A DNA stretch of 64,000 nt from Candidatus Saccharimonadales bacterium (GTDB lineage: Bacteria; Patescibacteriota; Saccharimonadia; Saccharimonadales; Saccharimonadaceae): the NCBI GenBank assembly GCA_035697325.1, contig DASSDB010000002.1, positions 217,232 to 281,231 of the forward strand, given 5' to 3'. Positions 56,213 to 64,000 of this stretch are shown here, piece by piece (within the stretch, counting starts at the first letter, position 1; each line of letters starts with the position of its first letter). The notes beneath the pieces were generated by a model, which worked only from the letters and a program-made list of their open reading frames with translations, searched no databases and was not told where the DNA came from. A program made the position numbers and the translations under genes.

Positions 56213-58111
56213 ATGGGAAAAATTATTGGAATCGACCTAGGAACCACCAACAGCGCCTTTGCATACATGGTAGCCGGTAAGCCCGAAGTCATTGCAAACG
56301 CTGAAGGTAACCGAACGACGCCAAGCGTTGTCGCGATCAATAAAGGCGGTGAGCGTTTGGTGGGGCAAGTTGCTCAGCGTCAGCGTGTAACGAATGCAAA
56401 AAATACTATCTATGGTGTAAAACGTCTCATCGGTCGCAAGTTTAGCGACGACGAAGTGCAAAAAGATCTTGATATCATGCCCTACGAGATTGTCAAAAAA
56501 GGCGATGGTGTAGCAGTAAAGATGGGCGATAAAGAATACACGCCTGAAGAAGTGTCGGCTATGATCCTCTCTAAAATTAAGGCAGATGCCGAAGCATTCC
56601 TTGGTGAAAAGGTCACCGAAGCCGTTATCACCGTTCCTGCCTACTTTGACGATTCACAGCGGCAGGCGACCAAGGATGCGGGTAAGATCGCTGGCCTTGA
56701 GGTAAAGCGTATTATCAACGAGCCAACGGCGGCGGCGCTGGCCTATGGTCTTGATAGCAAAAAAGACGAAAAGATCGCTGTCTTCGACCTTGGCGGCGGT
56801 ACATTCGATGTTTCTATTCTCGAACTTGGTGATGGTGTTTTTGAAGTTCGTGCTACCAATGGTGACACGCACCTCGGGGGTGAAGACTTCGATAACCGTA
56901 TCGTCAACCACTTTCTTGACGTCTTCAAAAAGAATGAAGGTATCGATCTTAAGGGTGACAAAGCCGCAATGCAGCGTCTTAAGGACGAAGCTGAAAAGGC
57001 AAAGAAAGAACTTTCAAGTACGACGGAAACAGAAATCAATCTTCCATTTATTACCGCGGATGCCGATGGTCCCAAGCACTTCGAGTACAAGCTCACCCGC
57101 GCCAAACTAGAAGAGCTTGTTAAAGACCTCATCGACCGTCTTGCCCAGCCTGTTGAAAAAGCATTAAAAGATGCCGATCTTAAGGCAAGTGAAGTCGACG
57201 AAATCGTGCTTGTAGGTGGTATGACTCGGATGCCTGCCGTGGTAGAAAAAGTAAAGGCTATCTTTGGCAAAGACCCGCTTAAAGGTGTTAATCCAGATGA
57301 AGTGGTTGCCGTTGGTGCTGCGATTCAAGGTGGGGTGCTTCAGGGTGACGTTAAAGACGTACTACTGCTGGACGTGACACCGCTCTCACTTGGTATTGAA
57401 ACGATGGGTGGCGTTTCGACTAAACTTATCGAGCGCAATACAACTATTCCAACTAGTAAATCCCAAGTCTTTTCTACCGCTGCTGACAGCCAGCCGCAAG
57501 TTGAAATTCATGTCCTCCAGGGTGAGCGCGAAATGGCGAATGACAACAAAAGCCTTGGTCGATTTATCCTCGACGGCATCGCCCCAGCACCTCGCGGTGT
57601 TCCGCAAATTGAAGTAACCTTCAACCTCGATGCCAATGGAATCCTCAATGTTACCGCAAAAGATAAGGGAACAGGCAAAGAGCAATCCATTACCATCCAA
57701 GATAGCGGCAATATGAGCAAAGAGGATATCGAAAAAGCGCAAAGGGAAGCTGAAGCGCATGCTGACGAAGACAAGAAAAAACGCGAAGCGGTAGAAGCTC
57801 GCAATACGCTTGAAAATGCCATTTACCAGGCAGAAAAAATGCCCGACGAATTCAAGGATAAAATCTCTGACGACGATAAAAAAGCAATTACCGATGCTGT
57901 TGAGGAAGCCAAAAAACATCAGACTTCCGATGAGAAGGAAGAGCTTGAAAAAGCGGCTAAAGAATTGCTTGAAAAAGTCCAAACGATCGGTGCCAAGCTT
58001 TACGAAGCTGCGGCTAAAGAAGAAAAGGCCGATACCGACAGCGCGTCAGGTGATAAGAAATCTGATGAGCCGGTTGAAGGCGAAGTAGTCGACGATAAAG
58101 AGAAAAAATAA
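56213..58111 (+). CDS. dnaK: Chaperone DnaK (Hsp70)
   Basis: A protein of 632 residues. The ATPase domain starts [14 protein letters not shown] and contains [26 protein letters not shown] and [14 protein letters not shown]. The substrate domain has [17 protein letters not shown], and the C-terminal tail is acidic and Lys-rich. It folds and refolds proteins with DnaJ and GrpE, both encoded nearby in separate units. GGAGG precedes the ATG after a leader of about 70 bases. Confidence 0.98.
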   Translation: MGKIIGIDLGTTNSAFAYMVAGKPEVIANAEGNRTTPSVVAINKGGERLVGQVAQRQRVTNAKNTIYGVKRLIGRKFSDDEVQKDLDIMPYEIVKKGDGVAVKMGDKEYTPEEVSAMILSKIKADAEAFLGEKVTEAVITVPAYFDDSQRQATKDAGKIAGLEVKRIINEPTAAALAYGLDSKKDEKIAVFDLGGGTFDVSILELGDGVFEVRATNGDTHLGGEDFDNRIVNHFLDVFKKNEGIDLKGDKAAMQRLKDEAEKAKKELSSTTETEINLPFITADADGPKHFEYKLTRAKLEELVKDLIDRLAQPVEKALKDADLKASEVDEIVLVGGMTRMPAVVEKVKAIFGKDPLKGVNPDEVVAVGAAIQGGVLQGDVKDVLLLDVTPLSLGIETMGGVSTKLIERNTTIPTSKSQVFSTAADSQPQVEIHVLQGEREMANDNKSLGRFILDGIAPAPRGVPQIEVTFNLDANGILNVTAKDKGTGKEQSITIQDSGNMSKEDIEKAQREAEAHADEDKKKREAVEARNTLENAIYQAEKMPDEFKDKISDDDKKAITDAVEEAKKHQTSDEKEELEKAAKELLEKVQTIGAKLYEAAAKEEKADTDSASGDKKSDEPVEGEVVDDKEKK

Positions 58112-58154
58112 TAACTAAAGCGGCGAACATCTCTAAAGCCATGCGAAAGTCGAG

Positions 58155-58178
58155 CCGCTCATCAGTAATCATGAGCGG
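58155..58178. terminator. Hairpin terminator
   Basis: CCGCTCAT pairs with ATGAGCGG around an 8-base loop, between dnaK and the convergent GGDEF gene. Confidence 0.75.
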
Positions 58179-58187
58179 TTTCCGAGT

Positions 58188-58778
58188 TTAGATCTCGCCG
58201 TGCTCTACGAGTGTAATGAGCGTGGGGAGATCTCTCGGAGAAATGCCCGATGAAAGCGCAAGGCGGGCGATCCTTCGGATTACTAGAATCGTATCCGGAT
58301 TGCCATAACGCTCTTTTTTCCGCGCAACTTTATCTTGATACATGAGTTTATCGGCTTCGGCTAAGAGCTCTTCCACCGTCTCCCCTTCGCGATGCATGCG
58401 TCCCCCAATAGCAGTGCCGATGCCATAATCGTCGAGTGTTTCGCGAATACGCTCTCGAATAACTGCCAGCTCCTCTTCCGAGTCGATCTTCGACAGCATA
58501 ACTGTAAATTCATCGCCACTTTTGTGGGCCAAAAATCTATCTTCCGAACGAATCGTTGCCGAAAGCACTTCGGCAATTGTTTGAAGAAACTTGTCCCCAT
58601 CGGGGTGGCCATCTTCGTCATTTACTTCCTTCATACCATCGATGTCCAACTCTAAAATAGCTACCATGCCGGGCATCTCCAAAACAGCCTGCTCTAGAAA
58701 TTCATTTAAAGCCAAGCGGTTGGGTAGGTTGGTGAGTGCATCTCGATGTTCTCTGGGAAGGTGATCGTATCCGGGCAT
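58188..58778 (-). CDS. GGDEF-domain protein
   Basis: A protein of 196 residues from ATG 58778; TTGACA, 17 bases and TATACT end 6 bases before it, so the mRNA should be leaderless. The GGDEF domain starts DALTNLPNRLALNEFL. The signature is HKSGDEFTVML, with Ser in place of the first Gly, and metal Asp in LELDIDGMKEVND. No sensor domain is attached. It may be a diguanylate cyclase or a catalytically altered relative. Confidence 0.85.
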   Translation of the reverse strand: MPGYDHLPREHRDALTNLPNRLALNEFLEQAVLEMPGMVAILELDIDGMKEVNDEDGHPDGDKFLQTIAEVLSATIRSEDRFLAHKSGDEFTVMLSKIDSEEELAVIRERIRETLDDYGIGTAIGGRMHREGETVEELLAEADKLMYQDKVARKKERYGNPDTILVIRRIARLALSSGISPRDLPTLITLVEHGEI

Positions 58779-58867
58779 GACGATAGTATAAAAATATACA
58801 TAGCATATGTCAAATATCAAGAGGATATCGCTTGTGTTTATCAAAGAGGCGGTGCTACAGTAAGGGT

Positions 58868-60514
58868 ATGGATTTACAAGCGGAACTTACGAAGATTTTT
58901 AAAGGCGACGTCGATACCTCTGCTGAAACACTAGAATTTTATTCACACGATGCAAGTTTGTTTGAGTTACGACCTCAAGTAGTGACATTTCCTAAAGATG
59001 TCACGGATATAAAAGCACTCGTATCGTTTGTTGCGGCGCAAAAAAAAGAACACCCGGAACTGAATATTACACCGCGTACCAGAGGAACGTGCATGTCAGG
59101 CGGTGCAATAGGCGAATCAATCATCCTGGATGTGAGTAAGTACATGACGACACTGTACGAAGTAACACCTTCAAGTGCGCACGTTCAACCGGGAATGACC
59201 TATAAAAACTTTGAAATCGAAACACTCAAGCAGGGCAGCCTTATGCCGAGCTATCCAGCGAGTCGTGAGCTTGCAGGCCTTGGCGGCATGGTAAGTAATA
59301 ATGCCGGCGGTGAAAAGTCACTTGAGTATGGTAAAACAGATAACTTCGTCACCGAATTAAAAGTTGTTTTGGCCGACGGCAACGAATATGTAGTAAAACC
59401 ACTGACGCGCACTGAACTCAATGCCAAAATGGAGCAAGACGATTTTGAAGGTAATCTCTATCGTCAAACGTTCGAGCTGCTCGATAAGCATTATGATGAG
59501 ATAAAGGCAGCAGCGCCAAAAGTAACTAAAGACTCAACCGGCTATCACCTGTGGAATATCTGGAATCGTGATACAGGAATATTTGATCTTACGAAGTTAT
59601 TTGTCGGCTCTCAGGGTACGCTAGGCATTGTTACCGATATCAAATTCCGGCTTGTTCCCCAGCCGAAGCACTCTGGGACGCTTGTATGTTATATGCGCGA
59701 TATTGCCACGCTTGGTGAAGTAATTCCAGCCGTACTTGCCCATAAGCCCGCAACTTTTGAGAGCTTTGACGACAACACACTTTGGCTAAGCTTTAAGTTC
59801 TTCTTTTCTTTTTTGTCTCGTCTTGGCTTGTGGTCGTGGATCAAACTTGCTTTGCAACTTATTCCCGATGGCATCATGCTCGTCAAGGGTATCCCGCAGC
59901 TCATCCTTCTTATTGAATTTACCGGAGCTACCCCTGAGGAAGTCACCCAGAAGATTCATAAGGCCAAGCTGGATCTAAGACGATTCCACTTCACCTATAT
60001 GGAAGAAGATGACACCGAGGCAAAGTCAAAAAAGTTCTGGCTTATGCGCCGGGAAAGCTTCAACCTACTACGCAGCAAAGTAAAAGATAAGCACACGGCA
60101 CCATTTATCGATGATCTTGTCGTTGCACCTGAGCATCTTACGGAATTTCTTCCAGAGCTGCGTGAGATCATTAAAAAATACAAATTACTTGCGACCGTCG
60201 CGGGCCATATGGGTGATGGTAACTTCCATGTTATTCCTCTCATGAAAATCGAAGAACCAAGCGAACGGGCTAAACTAGAGCCTGCTATGAAAGAGGTCAA
60301 TACGCTGGTTATCAAGTATGGCGGCTCCGTTTCTGGTGAACACAACGACGGGCTCATCCGTGGACCATGGCTCGAGCAAATGTATAGCCCGAGTGTTTTA
60401 GGGTATATGAAGGAAATAAAACACCTCTATGATCCGCAAAATATCTTCAATCCGCACAAAAAAACCGACGCAACTTGGGAATACAGCTTCAACCATATCC
60501 GCAAGTCCTTTTAA
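58868..60514 (+). CDS. FAD-linked oxidase, D-lactate/glycolate dehydrogenase type
   Basis: A protein of 548 residues from ATG 58868; TACAGT ends 6 bases upstream. The FAD-binding type 4 domain has TPRTRGTCMSGGAIGESIILD, and GGMVSNNAGGEKSLEYGKTDNFV is typical of GlcD-type enzymes. The C-terminal domain holds VAGHMGDGNFHVIPLM and GGSVSGEHNDGLIRG. A hydrophobic patch near 320-345 may bind the membrane. It probably oxidises a 2-hydroxyacid and passes electrons to a quinone or other acceptor. Confidence 0.88.
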   Translation: MDLQAELTKIFKGDVDTSAETLEFYSHDASLFELRPQVVTFPKDVTDIKALVSFVAAQKKEHPELNITPRTRGTCMSGGAIGESIILDVSKYMTTLYEVTPSSAHVQPGMTYKNFEIETLKQGSLMPSYPASRELAGLGGMVSNNAGGEKSLEYGKTDNFVTELKVVLADGNEYVVKPLTRTELNAKMEQDDFEGNLYRQTFELLDKHYDEIKAAAPKVTKDSTGYHLWNIWNRDTGIFDLTKLFVGSQGTLGIVTDIKFRLVPQPKHSGTLVCYMRDIATLGEVIPAVLAHKPATFESFDDNTLWLSFKFFFSFLSRLGLWSWIKLALQLIPDGIMLVKGIPQLILLIEFTGATPEEVTQKIHKAKLDLRRFHFTYMEEDDTEAKSKKFWLMRRESFNLLRSKVKDKHTAPFIDDLVVAPEHLTEFLPELREIIKKYKLLATVAGHMGDGNFHVIPLMKIEEPSERAKLEPAMKEVNTLVIKYGGSVSGEHNDGLIRGPWLEQMYSPSVLGYMKEIKHLYDPQNIFNPHKKTDATWEYSFNHIRKSF

Positions 60515-60524
60515 AAAGGAAAAG

Positions 60525-60558
60525 CGTCCACCGAGCGGTGAGCGCTTTTCGGTGGACG
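60525..60558. terminator. Bidirectional hairpin terminator
   Basis: CGTCCACCGA pairs with TCGGTGGACG; on the minus strand it is followed by CTTTTCCTTTTT. It ends the oxidase gene and may also end a minus-strand small transcript. Confidence 0.8.
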
Positions 60559-60650
60559 TTCTACTGACGGGAGAGAGCTTCGGCGAGCTGCCTGACTGCG
60601 TATCGCTTTTCGGATTCGTGTGCACACCCGATAAAAGGAGCTCCATTATA
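60559..60650 (-). ncRNA. Candidate small RNA
   Basis: On the minus strand TATAAT at about 60648-60653 is followed after about 90 bases by the hairpin at 60525 and a T-run. The stretch has a 10-bp palindrome (GTGTGCACAC) and other pairing but no good ORF: the only ATG overlaps the -10 box. It does not match the 4.5S RNA core. The call rests on promoter and terminator alone. Confidence 0.35.
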
Positions 60651-60682
60651 GAGCCCCTTTAGAGTTATATAACTATAACCGA

Positions 60683-61339
60683 TTAGATTGTTGGTAGTAC
60701 CGCAACAATAGTATTGTCACTAAGAACGTGGTTCTCGACGGTGTTGCCAGAATTAATTGCAGTGTTGTTAGAGGCAACAGTTGTATTGTTTGAGTTTACG
60801 TTGGTTGTATTTGCGGTAACGTTAGTTGTATTTGTGGTGTTGCCTGAGTTTACGGCAGTATTGTTGTTTGAGTTAACGTTAACGGTGTTGTCTTTAATGA
60901 TAATAGGGTTCTTACTGTTGTCGTTGTAGCTGTCTTTGTTAAAGCTATCCTTGATCTTAACGTTGGTAACTGTGGTTTTTACTTCAGTGTTGGTAATGTT
61001 GTTGGTCGTAGTTGTGCTGCTCGTGTTGTTGAATGAATTAGTAACTTTAGCAGATGGAACGTAGTGGAAATAATGCGCGCCCGTTGCAACTGGTGCAGAA
61101 TCGGCAGCTGCGTTTTGCTGAGGAGCGGGTGCGGTGGCCTCTACGGGTGCTGCGCAAGTACCTGTGGTTTGTGAGGTTGGCGTGTTGTTCTCAACATGCG
61201 AAGAAAGTGCGCTTGCAACCTCACCTTTCATAAGTGACATAATGACAAGAGTCGATACAATAACGGCAGCCGTAATAGACGCAAAAATCGTAATCCCCAT
61301 AAGTAAAAATTGATTGTTCTGGTAAGTAGAATGTTGCAT
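60683..61339 (-). CDS. Membrane-anchored Asn/Thr-repeat protein
   Basis: A protein of 218 residues with GGAGGG before the ATG. One helix at about 12-38, then a Pro/Ala/Gln linker with one Cys and a long region of Asn/Thr/Val repeats such as NNTAVNSGNTTNTTNVTANT. The repeat spacing suggests a thin beta-helix or fibre outside the cell. It may be a surface fibre or adhesin. Codons are restricted, and the DNA itself is repetitive (AAC/ACA), so length may vary between strains. Confidence 0.75.
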   Translation of the reverse strand: MQHSTYQNNQFLLMGITIFASITAAVIVSTLVIMSLMKGEVASALSSHVENNTPTSQTTGTCAAPVEATAPAPQQNAAADSAPVATGAHYFHYVPSAKVTNSFNNTSSTTTTNNITNTEVKTTVTNVKIKDSFNKDSYNDNSKNPIIIKDNTVNVNSNNNTAVNSGNTTNTTNVTANTTNVNSNNTTVASNNTAINSGNTVENHVLSDNTIVAVLPTI

Positions 61340-61535
61340 ATCAGTCCCTCCGAATGCTTTTCTAAGTTAGTTTTCAAGAACTCCACAGCCCTATATCATC
61401 ATAGTATCCCTACAAACATTAAATGATTTCAAAAAAATGTTGTAGAATAGTCAACTGTGTAAAGAAAACTAAATAATTCTTGTGACCTCTGTCACTCTTT
61501 ACAGTTTGGAGATGACTGTTCAATGCCTAAGTGAA
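61340..61535. other. Promoter region with a hairpin pair
   Basis: The left half holds the leader and promoter of the Asn/Thr-repeat gene. At 61453-61506 AACTG and TAAAG pair with CTTTACAGTT and enclose GTGAC/GTCAC. TAGAAT at 61443 could drive a + strand transcript ending at 61557. No supported gene was found. Confidence 0.35.
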
Positions 61536-61557
61536 AGAGCCCCCGCGCGGGGGCTCT
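61536..61557. terminator. Perfect hairpin terminator
   Basis: AGAGCCCCCGCGCGGGGGCTCT is an uninterrupted palindrome, 4 bases past the end of the minus gene at 61562. Confidence 0.8.
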
Positions 61558-61561
61558 CCTA

Positions 61562-61936
61562 TCACCAGCCGCGTTCGATGCAGCATTCGATGATGATGAC
61601 ACGTTGGTCCTTGTTCGTCCTGGCCTCCGACCCCAGCATGAGGTGCACCAGATCGAATGCCGCTTCATTCGGCGCTGTGAGTGTCAGTCGACGCTCGCAG
61701 TGTTGCAGCTTTCGCTCTTCTCGTGCGAGCCATCCCGCCGTATAGGGCATATCCTGAGGATGGAGGGGATAGTCGGTGTCTTCCCGGTTGCCCCAACGCC
61801 TCACGAGCCCCATGATACTGATCTCGCCCTGGACTTCGTCCGTGTTCACCCTCAACGCGTACCTGGTATTGAAACCACCTTCCGCGATGAGGGCGAAGTG
61901 CAGGGCGTCACAGCCGGGCTTGTGTCGGACTCTCAT
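61562..61936 (-). CDS. GC-rich orphan gene 19, unknown
   Basis: A protein of 124 residues from ATG 61936, preceded by AAAGGTG at 6 bases; ATG 61942 is too close to that site. It is beta-rich: HFALIAEGGFNTRYALRVNT, then LTLTAPNEAAFDLVHLMLG. Codons are C/G-ending, unlike dnaJ next door. It is divergent from dnaJ. No family recognised. Confidence 0.68.
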   Translation of the reverse strand: MRVRHKPGCDALHFALIAEGGFNTRYALRVNTDEVQGEISIMGLVRRWGNREDTDYPLHPQDMPYTAGWLAREERKLQHCERRLTLTAPNEAAFDLVHLMLGSEARTNKDQRVIIIECCIERGW

Positions 61937-62012
61937 GAACATCACCTTTCAAGTAATAGGGTCTTTGTGACGCATGTAATTATATCATAATATTAAGGAA
62001 AAAACAATACAA

Positions 62013-62039
62013 TTGGCACTCTAGACACGTAAGTGCTAA
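62013..62039 (+). promoter_or_regulatory. CIRCE operator of dnaJ
   Basis: TTGGCACTC, 9 bases, AAGTGCTAA: two mismatches from consensus. TACAAT follows at 62045-62050 and the ATG is 9 bases later. Confidence 0.9.
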
Positions 62040-62059
62040 TTCGTTACAATGAATAACAG

Positions 62060-63160
62060 ATGAGCAAACGTGATTATTACGAAATATTAGGGGTGTCTAA
62101 ATCTGCTAGCGCCGATGAAATCAAAAAAGCTTTTCGTAAGCTGGCCGTTAAATATCACCCAGATAAAGATGGTGGTAATGAAGCTAAGTTCAAGGAAGTC
62201 AATGAAGCCTACGAAGTATTGAAAGACCAACAGAAGCGTCAGCGTTATGATCAATTTGGTCATGCTGGTGTGGGCAGCGATAGTGGCGGCACCAGCGGTG
62301 GTAATCCGTTTGAAGGGTTTGGGGGATTTGGAGGTCAAAACGTTCACTTCGATTTTGGTGACGGCGGCCTTGGAGATATCTTTGGCCAGTTCTTTGGCGG
62401 TGGGCAGAATAAGCGTGGGCCACGAAAAGGCAGGGATGTCGAAACAACGATCACGCTTAGCTTCGAGCAGGCTGTTTTTGGAGTTGAAGAACAAATTGAA
62501 CTCACTATGGAAGATGAATGCTCGCATTGTCATGGCACGACGGTGGAGCCTGGTCATAGTATGAAAACTTGTCCTACGTGTAAGGGTGCGGGTCAGCAAA
62601 CTCGTGTCATGAACACGATCTTTGGTCAGATCCAGCAAGCCGTGCCCTGTGAAATGTGTCGCGGCACAGGTAAGGTTCCTGAAAAAGTATGCACTGTATG
62701 TCGGGGCAAGGGAACAGAACGCCGTAAACAGACGATCGTTCTAAAGGTGCCCGCTGGTATTGATGACGGAGCAACGATTCGCCTAAGAGAACGAGGAGAA
62801 GCCGTGGGCGGCGGTGCAAAAGGTGACCTATATGTTCATGTTCGTGTAAAACCGCACAAAAAATTCACCCGTGAAGGCGATATTATCCTGAGCGAAGAGC
62901 ACGTTTCTATGGTGGATGCAGCCCTTGGCACCGAAATTGACGTAGAAACGGTGGACGGCATCATCCGCATGAAAGTCCCGGCGGGAACACAAAGCGGTAC
63001 CGATTTTAAGCTAGGCAGCCATGGTGTAGCTCATCTTCGAGGCAATACGCGAGGCGCGCACATAGTAAGTATTATCGTTGACATCCCTACTAAACTTTCG
63101 AAAAAACAACGGGAATTACTTGAGCAATTCGAAGGCGCTAAAAAGAAAAGCCTCTTCTGA
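62060..63160 (+). CDS. dnaJ: Chaperone DnaJ (Hsp40)
   Basis: A protein of 366 residues. The J domain has [20 protein letters not shown] and the HPD triad; a Gly/Phe-rich region follows. The zinc domain has four CxxCxGxG units ([31 protein letters not shown]-type), then the substrate-binding C-terminal domains. It delivers clients to DnaK and stimulates its ATPase. It has its own CIRCE and terminator, away from dnaK. Confidence 0.97.
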   Translation: MSKRDYYEILGVSKSASADEIKKAFRKLAVKYHPDKDGGNEAKFKEVNEAYEVLKDQQKRQRYDQFGHAGVGSDSGGTSGGNPFEGFGGFGGQNVHFDFGDGGLGDIFGQFFGGGQNKRGPRKGRDVETTITLSFEQAVFGVEEQIELTMEDECSHCHGTTVEPGHSMKTCPTCKGAGQQTRVMNTIFGQIQQAVPCEMCRGTGKVPEKVCTVCRGKGTERRKQTIVLKVPAGIDDGATIRLRERGEAVGGGAKGDLYVHVRVKPHKKFTREGDIILSEEHVSMVDAALGTEIDVETVDGIIRMKVPAGTQSGTDFKLGSHGVAHLRGNTRGAHIVSIIVDIPTKLSKKQRELLEQFEGAKKKSLF

Positions 63161-63183
63161 CTTAACACTCCTGAATGAAGGCG

Positions 63184-63214
63184 CAGGGGCAGTCTAACTA
63201 TTGCACTACCCCTG
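63184..63214 (+). terminator. Hairpin terminator of dnaJ
   Basis: CAGGGGCAGT pairs with ACTACCCCTG (one mismatch) around an 11-base loop, followed by TTAATTATT. Confidence 0.8.
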
Positions 63215-63308
63215 TTAATTATTGACTTTTATACTCTAAAGTGTTATAGTTTTTAAGTTACTAATCAACAATATATAAAACGAGTGAGAATTCTGGTTAA
63301 ATAATGCT

Positions 63309-63836
63309 ATGGCCCCGAAAGACAAAATAATCGTCGGTCGAAATGAGCCTGTTGACTTTGCGAGATACGCTCGCAAAGTTCCTGCTAAAATTGATACAGG
63401 AGCTGATTCGTCCTCCGTATGGGTAAGCAATGTGCGAGTGGATAAAAACGGCGTCCTACGGTTTAGCTTATTTGGAGAGGGATCTCCCTTCTACTCGGGA
63501 AAAACCCTTAAGCGTGAGCATTACAAAGTAGCCATGGTACGTAGTGCCAGTGGCCATCAGCAAATACGATACAGAACACAACTCAGTCTTCGTCTTGGGG
63601 GTAAACGTATTCGAGCGATGTTTAATCTCTCCGATAGATCGCAAAATAAATTCCCCGTCCTTATCGGAAGGCGGACGCTAAGCGGAAAATTCATCGTTGA
63701 TGTGACCAAATCTCATTATACCGACCCAGATACAACGATAACGAAAGAATTAAACGGACAACTTAGCGAAGATCCGTACATGTTTTACAAAAAATATTAC
63801 AAAAAAAGTGGCGTAGCCTTGAGGAAAAAACTATGA
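63309..63836 (+). CDS. RimB-type retropepsin-like protein (DUF785, putative zinc protease)
   Basis: A protein of 175 residues. KIDTGADSSSVW near residue 28 is the family motif (DTGA, retropepsin-like), and FPVLIGRRTLSGKFIVDV at about 117-134 is the second conserved block. The family is genetically linked to RimK ligases and was once called an ATP-dependent zinc protease. Its stop overlaps the rimK-like start by ATGA, so it probably trims or regulates glutamate chains made by that ligase. Confidence 0.85.
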   Translation: MAPKDKIIVGRNEPVDFARYARKVPAKIDTGADSSSVWVSNVRVDKNGVLRFSLFGEGSPFYSGKTLKREHYKVAMVRSASGHQQIRYRTQLSLRLGGKRIRAMFNLSDRSQNKFPVLIGRRTLSGKFIVDVTKSHYTDPDTTITKELNGQLSEDPYMFYKKYYKKSGVALRKKL

Positions 63837-64000
63837 ATATCGCAATCCTTTCAAACGGACCAGGCAACTACTCAACGAAGCGCCTCAAAGAGGAGGCTAT
63901 AAAGCGCGGACATACAGTCAGTATTATTAAGTATCGTGATTGTTATGTATCTATCGAGCAAAATAACCCAACCGTAAGCTACAAAGGGCAGGATTTGGCA
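63833..64000 (+). CDS. RimK-like ATP-grasp ligase, N-terminal part (3' end outside window)
   Basis: The first 56 residues start NIAILSNGPGNYSTKRLKEE after Met, the usual RimK N-terminal fold, and the frame is still open at the window end. RimK ligases add glutamate residues to ribosomal protein S6 or to other peptides. The 4-base overlap with the DUF785 gene supports the call. Confidence 0.75.
   Translation, partial: MNIAILSNGPGNYSTKRLKEEAIKRGHTVSIIKYRDCYVSIEQNNPTVSYKGQDLA

Noticed and set aside
58155-58178. Hammerhead-like TCATCAG near the dnaK terminator.
   Set aside because: The motif lies inside a simple 8-bp hairpin and no GAAA-containing second core part follows at the right distance.
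60398-60646. Minus-strand ORF of 82 residues across the 3' end of the oxidase gene.
   Set aside because: Its ATG overlaps a -10 box, it has no ribosome site, and a terminator hairpin interrupts it. It also lies antisense to a well-supported gene.
60559-60650. 4.5S/SRP RNA.
   Set aside because: GTCAGG occurs, but the GGAAGGAAGCAGCC-type SRP core is missing.

Overview
The window is a bacterial chromosome segment of moderate G+C. The best fit is a member of Candidatus Saccharibacteria (TM7; Patescibacteria/CPR). This is inferred from the small, tightly packed gene set, the mix of cell-wall genes (murC, murJ, an FtsL/DivIC-like gene), single-copy housekeeping genes, a type IV pilin, TatA/TatC and many short membrane proteins. 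No rRNA, CRISPR array, transposase or integrase gene was recognised.

Layout. 1-10.4 kb: aspS 3' end, a YtxH-type gene, a repair/oxidative-damage operon (msrA, MBL-fold hydrolase, AlkA-like glycosylase) diverging from a MutY-like gene, then mscS, trmB, murC and an MFS gene. 10.4-17.6 kb: short GC-rich orphan genes around two Met-type tRNAs, an FtsL/DivIC-like gene and a three-gene redox operon. 17.6-22.9 kb: terpenoid-synthase-like gene, histidine kinase and response regulator, Nudix-like and exonuclease genes. 22.9-28.2 kb: more orphan genes around a four-gene operon that could build and transfer a prenyl diphosphate. 28.3-33.6 kb: MFS, ECF sigma with membrane partner, isochorismatase-like and MazG-like genes. 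33.6-42.7 kb: the most accessory part, with gene relics, a sortase-type beta-helix surface protein, a third CAT tRNA, orphan genes with structured 3' ends, and dinB. 42.8-64 kb: core block with pilin, tilS, ftsH, murJ, lepA, tatAC, hrcA, grpE, dnaK, dnaJ and a rimB/rimK pair.

Two expression styles coexist. At least thirteen core genes have a -10 box only 6-8 nt before the start codon, so their mRNAs are probably leaderless. About twenty short orphan genes have C/G-ending codons, longer leaders, strong Shine-Dalgarno sites and often GTG starts, and many end in long near-perfect hairpins. They are inserted singly or in pairs between core genes.

The most unusual material is RNA-level. Two predicted type III hammerhead ribozymes lie on the minus strand just 3' of two orphan genes (11530-11598 and 36628-36676), each directly after a strong hairpin. 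A separate two-hairpin element with compensatory base changes follows three other orphan genes (24584-24638, 38104-38158, 38814-38869). Those three genes appear to share a small Ala-Trp module. An 86-87 bp inverted-repeat element occurs twice (48044-48130 and 55991-56076). The heat-shock genes hrcA, grpE, dnaK and dnaJ are dispersed, but each has its own CIRCE operator.
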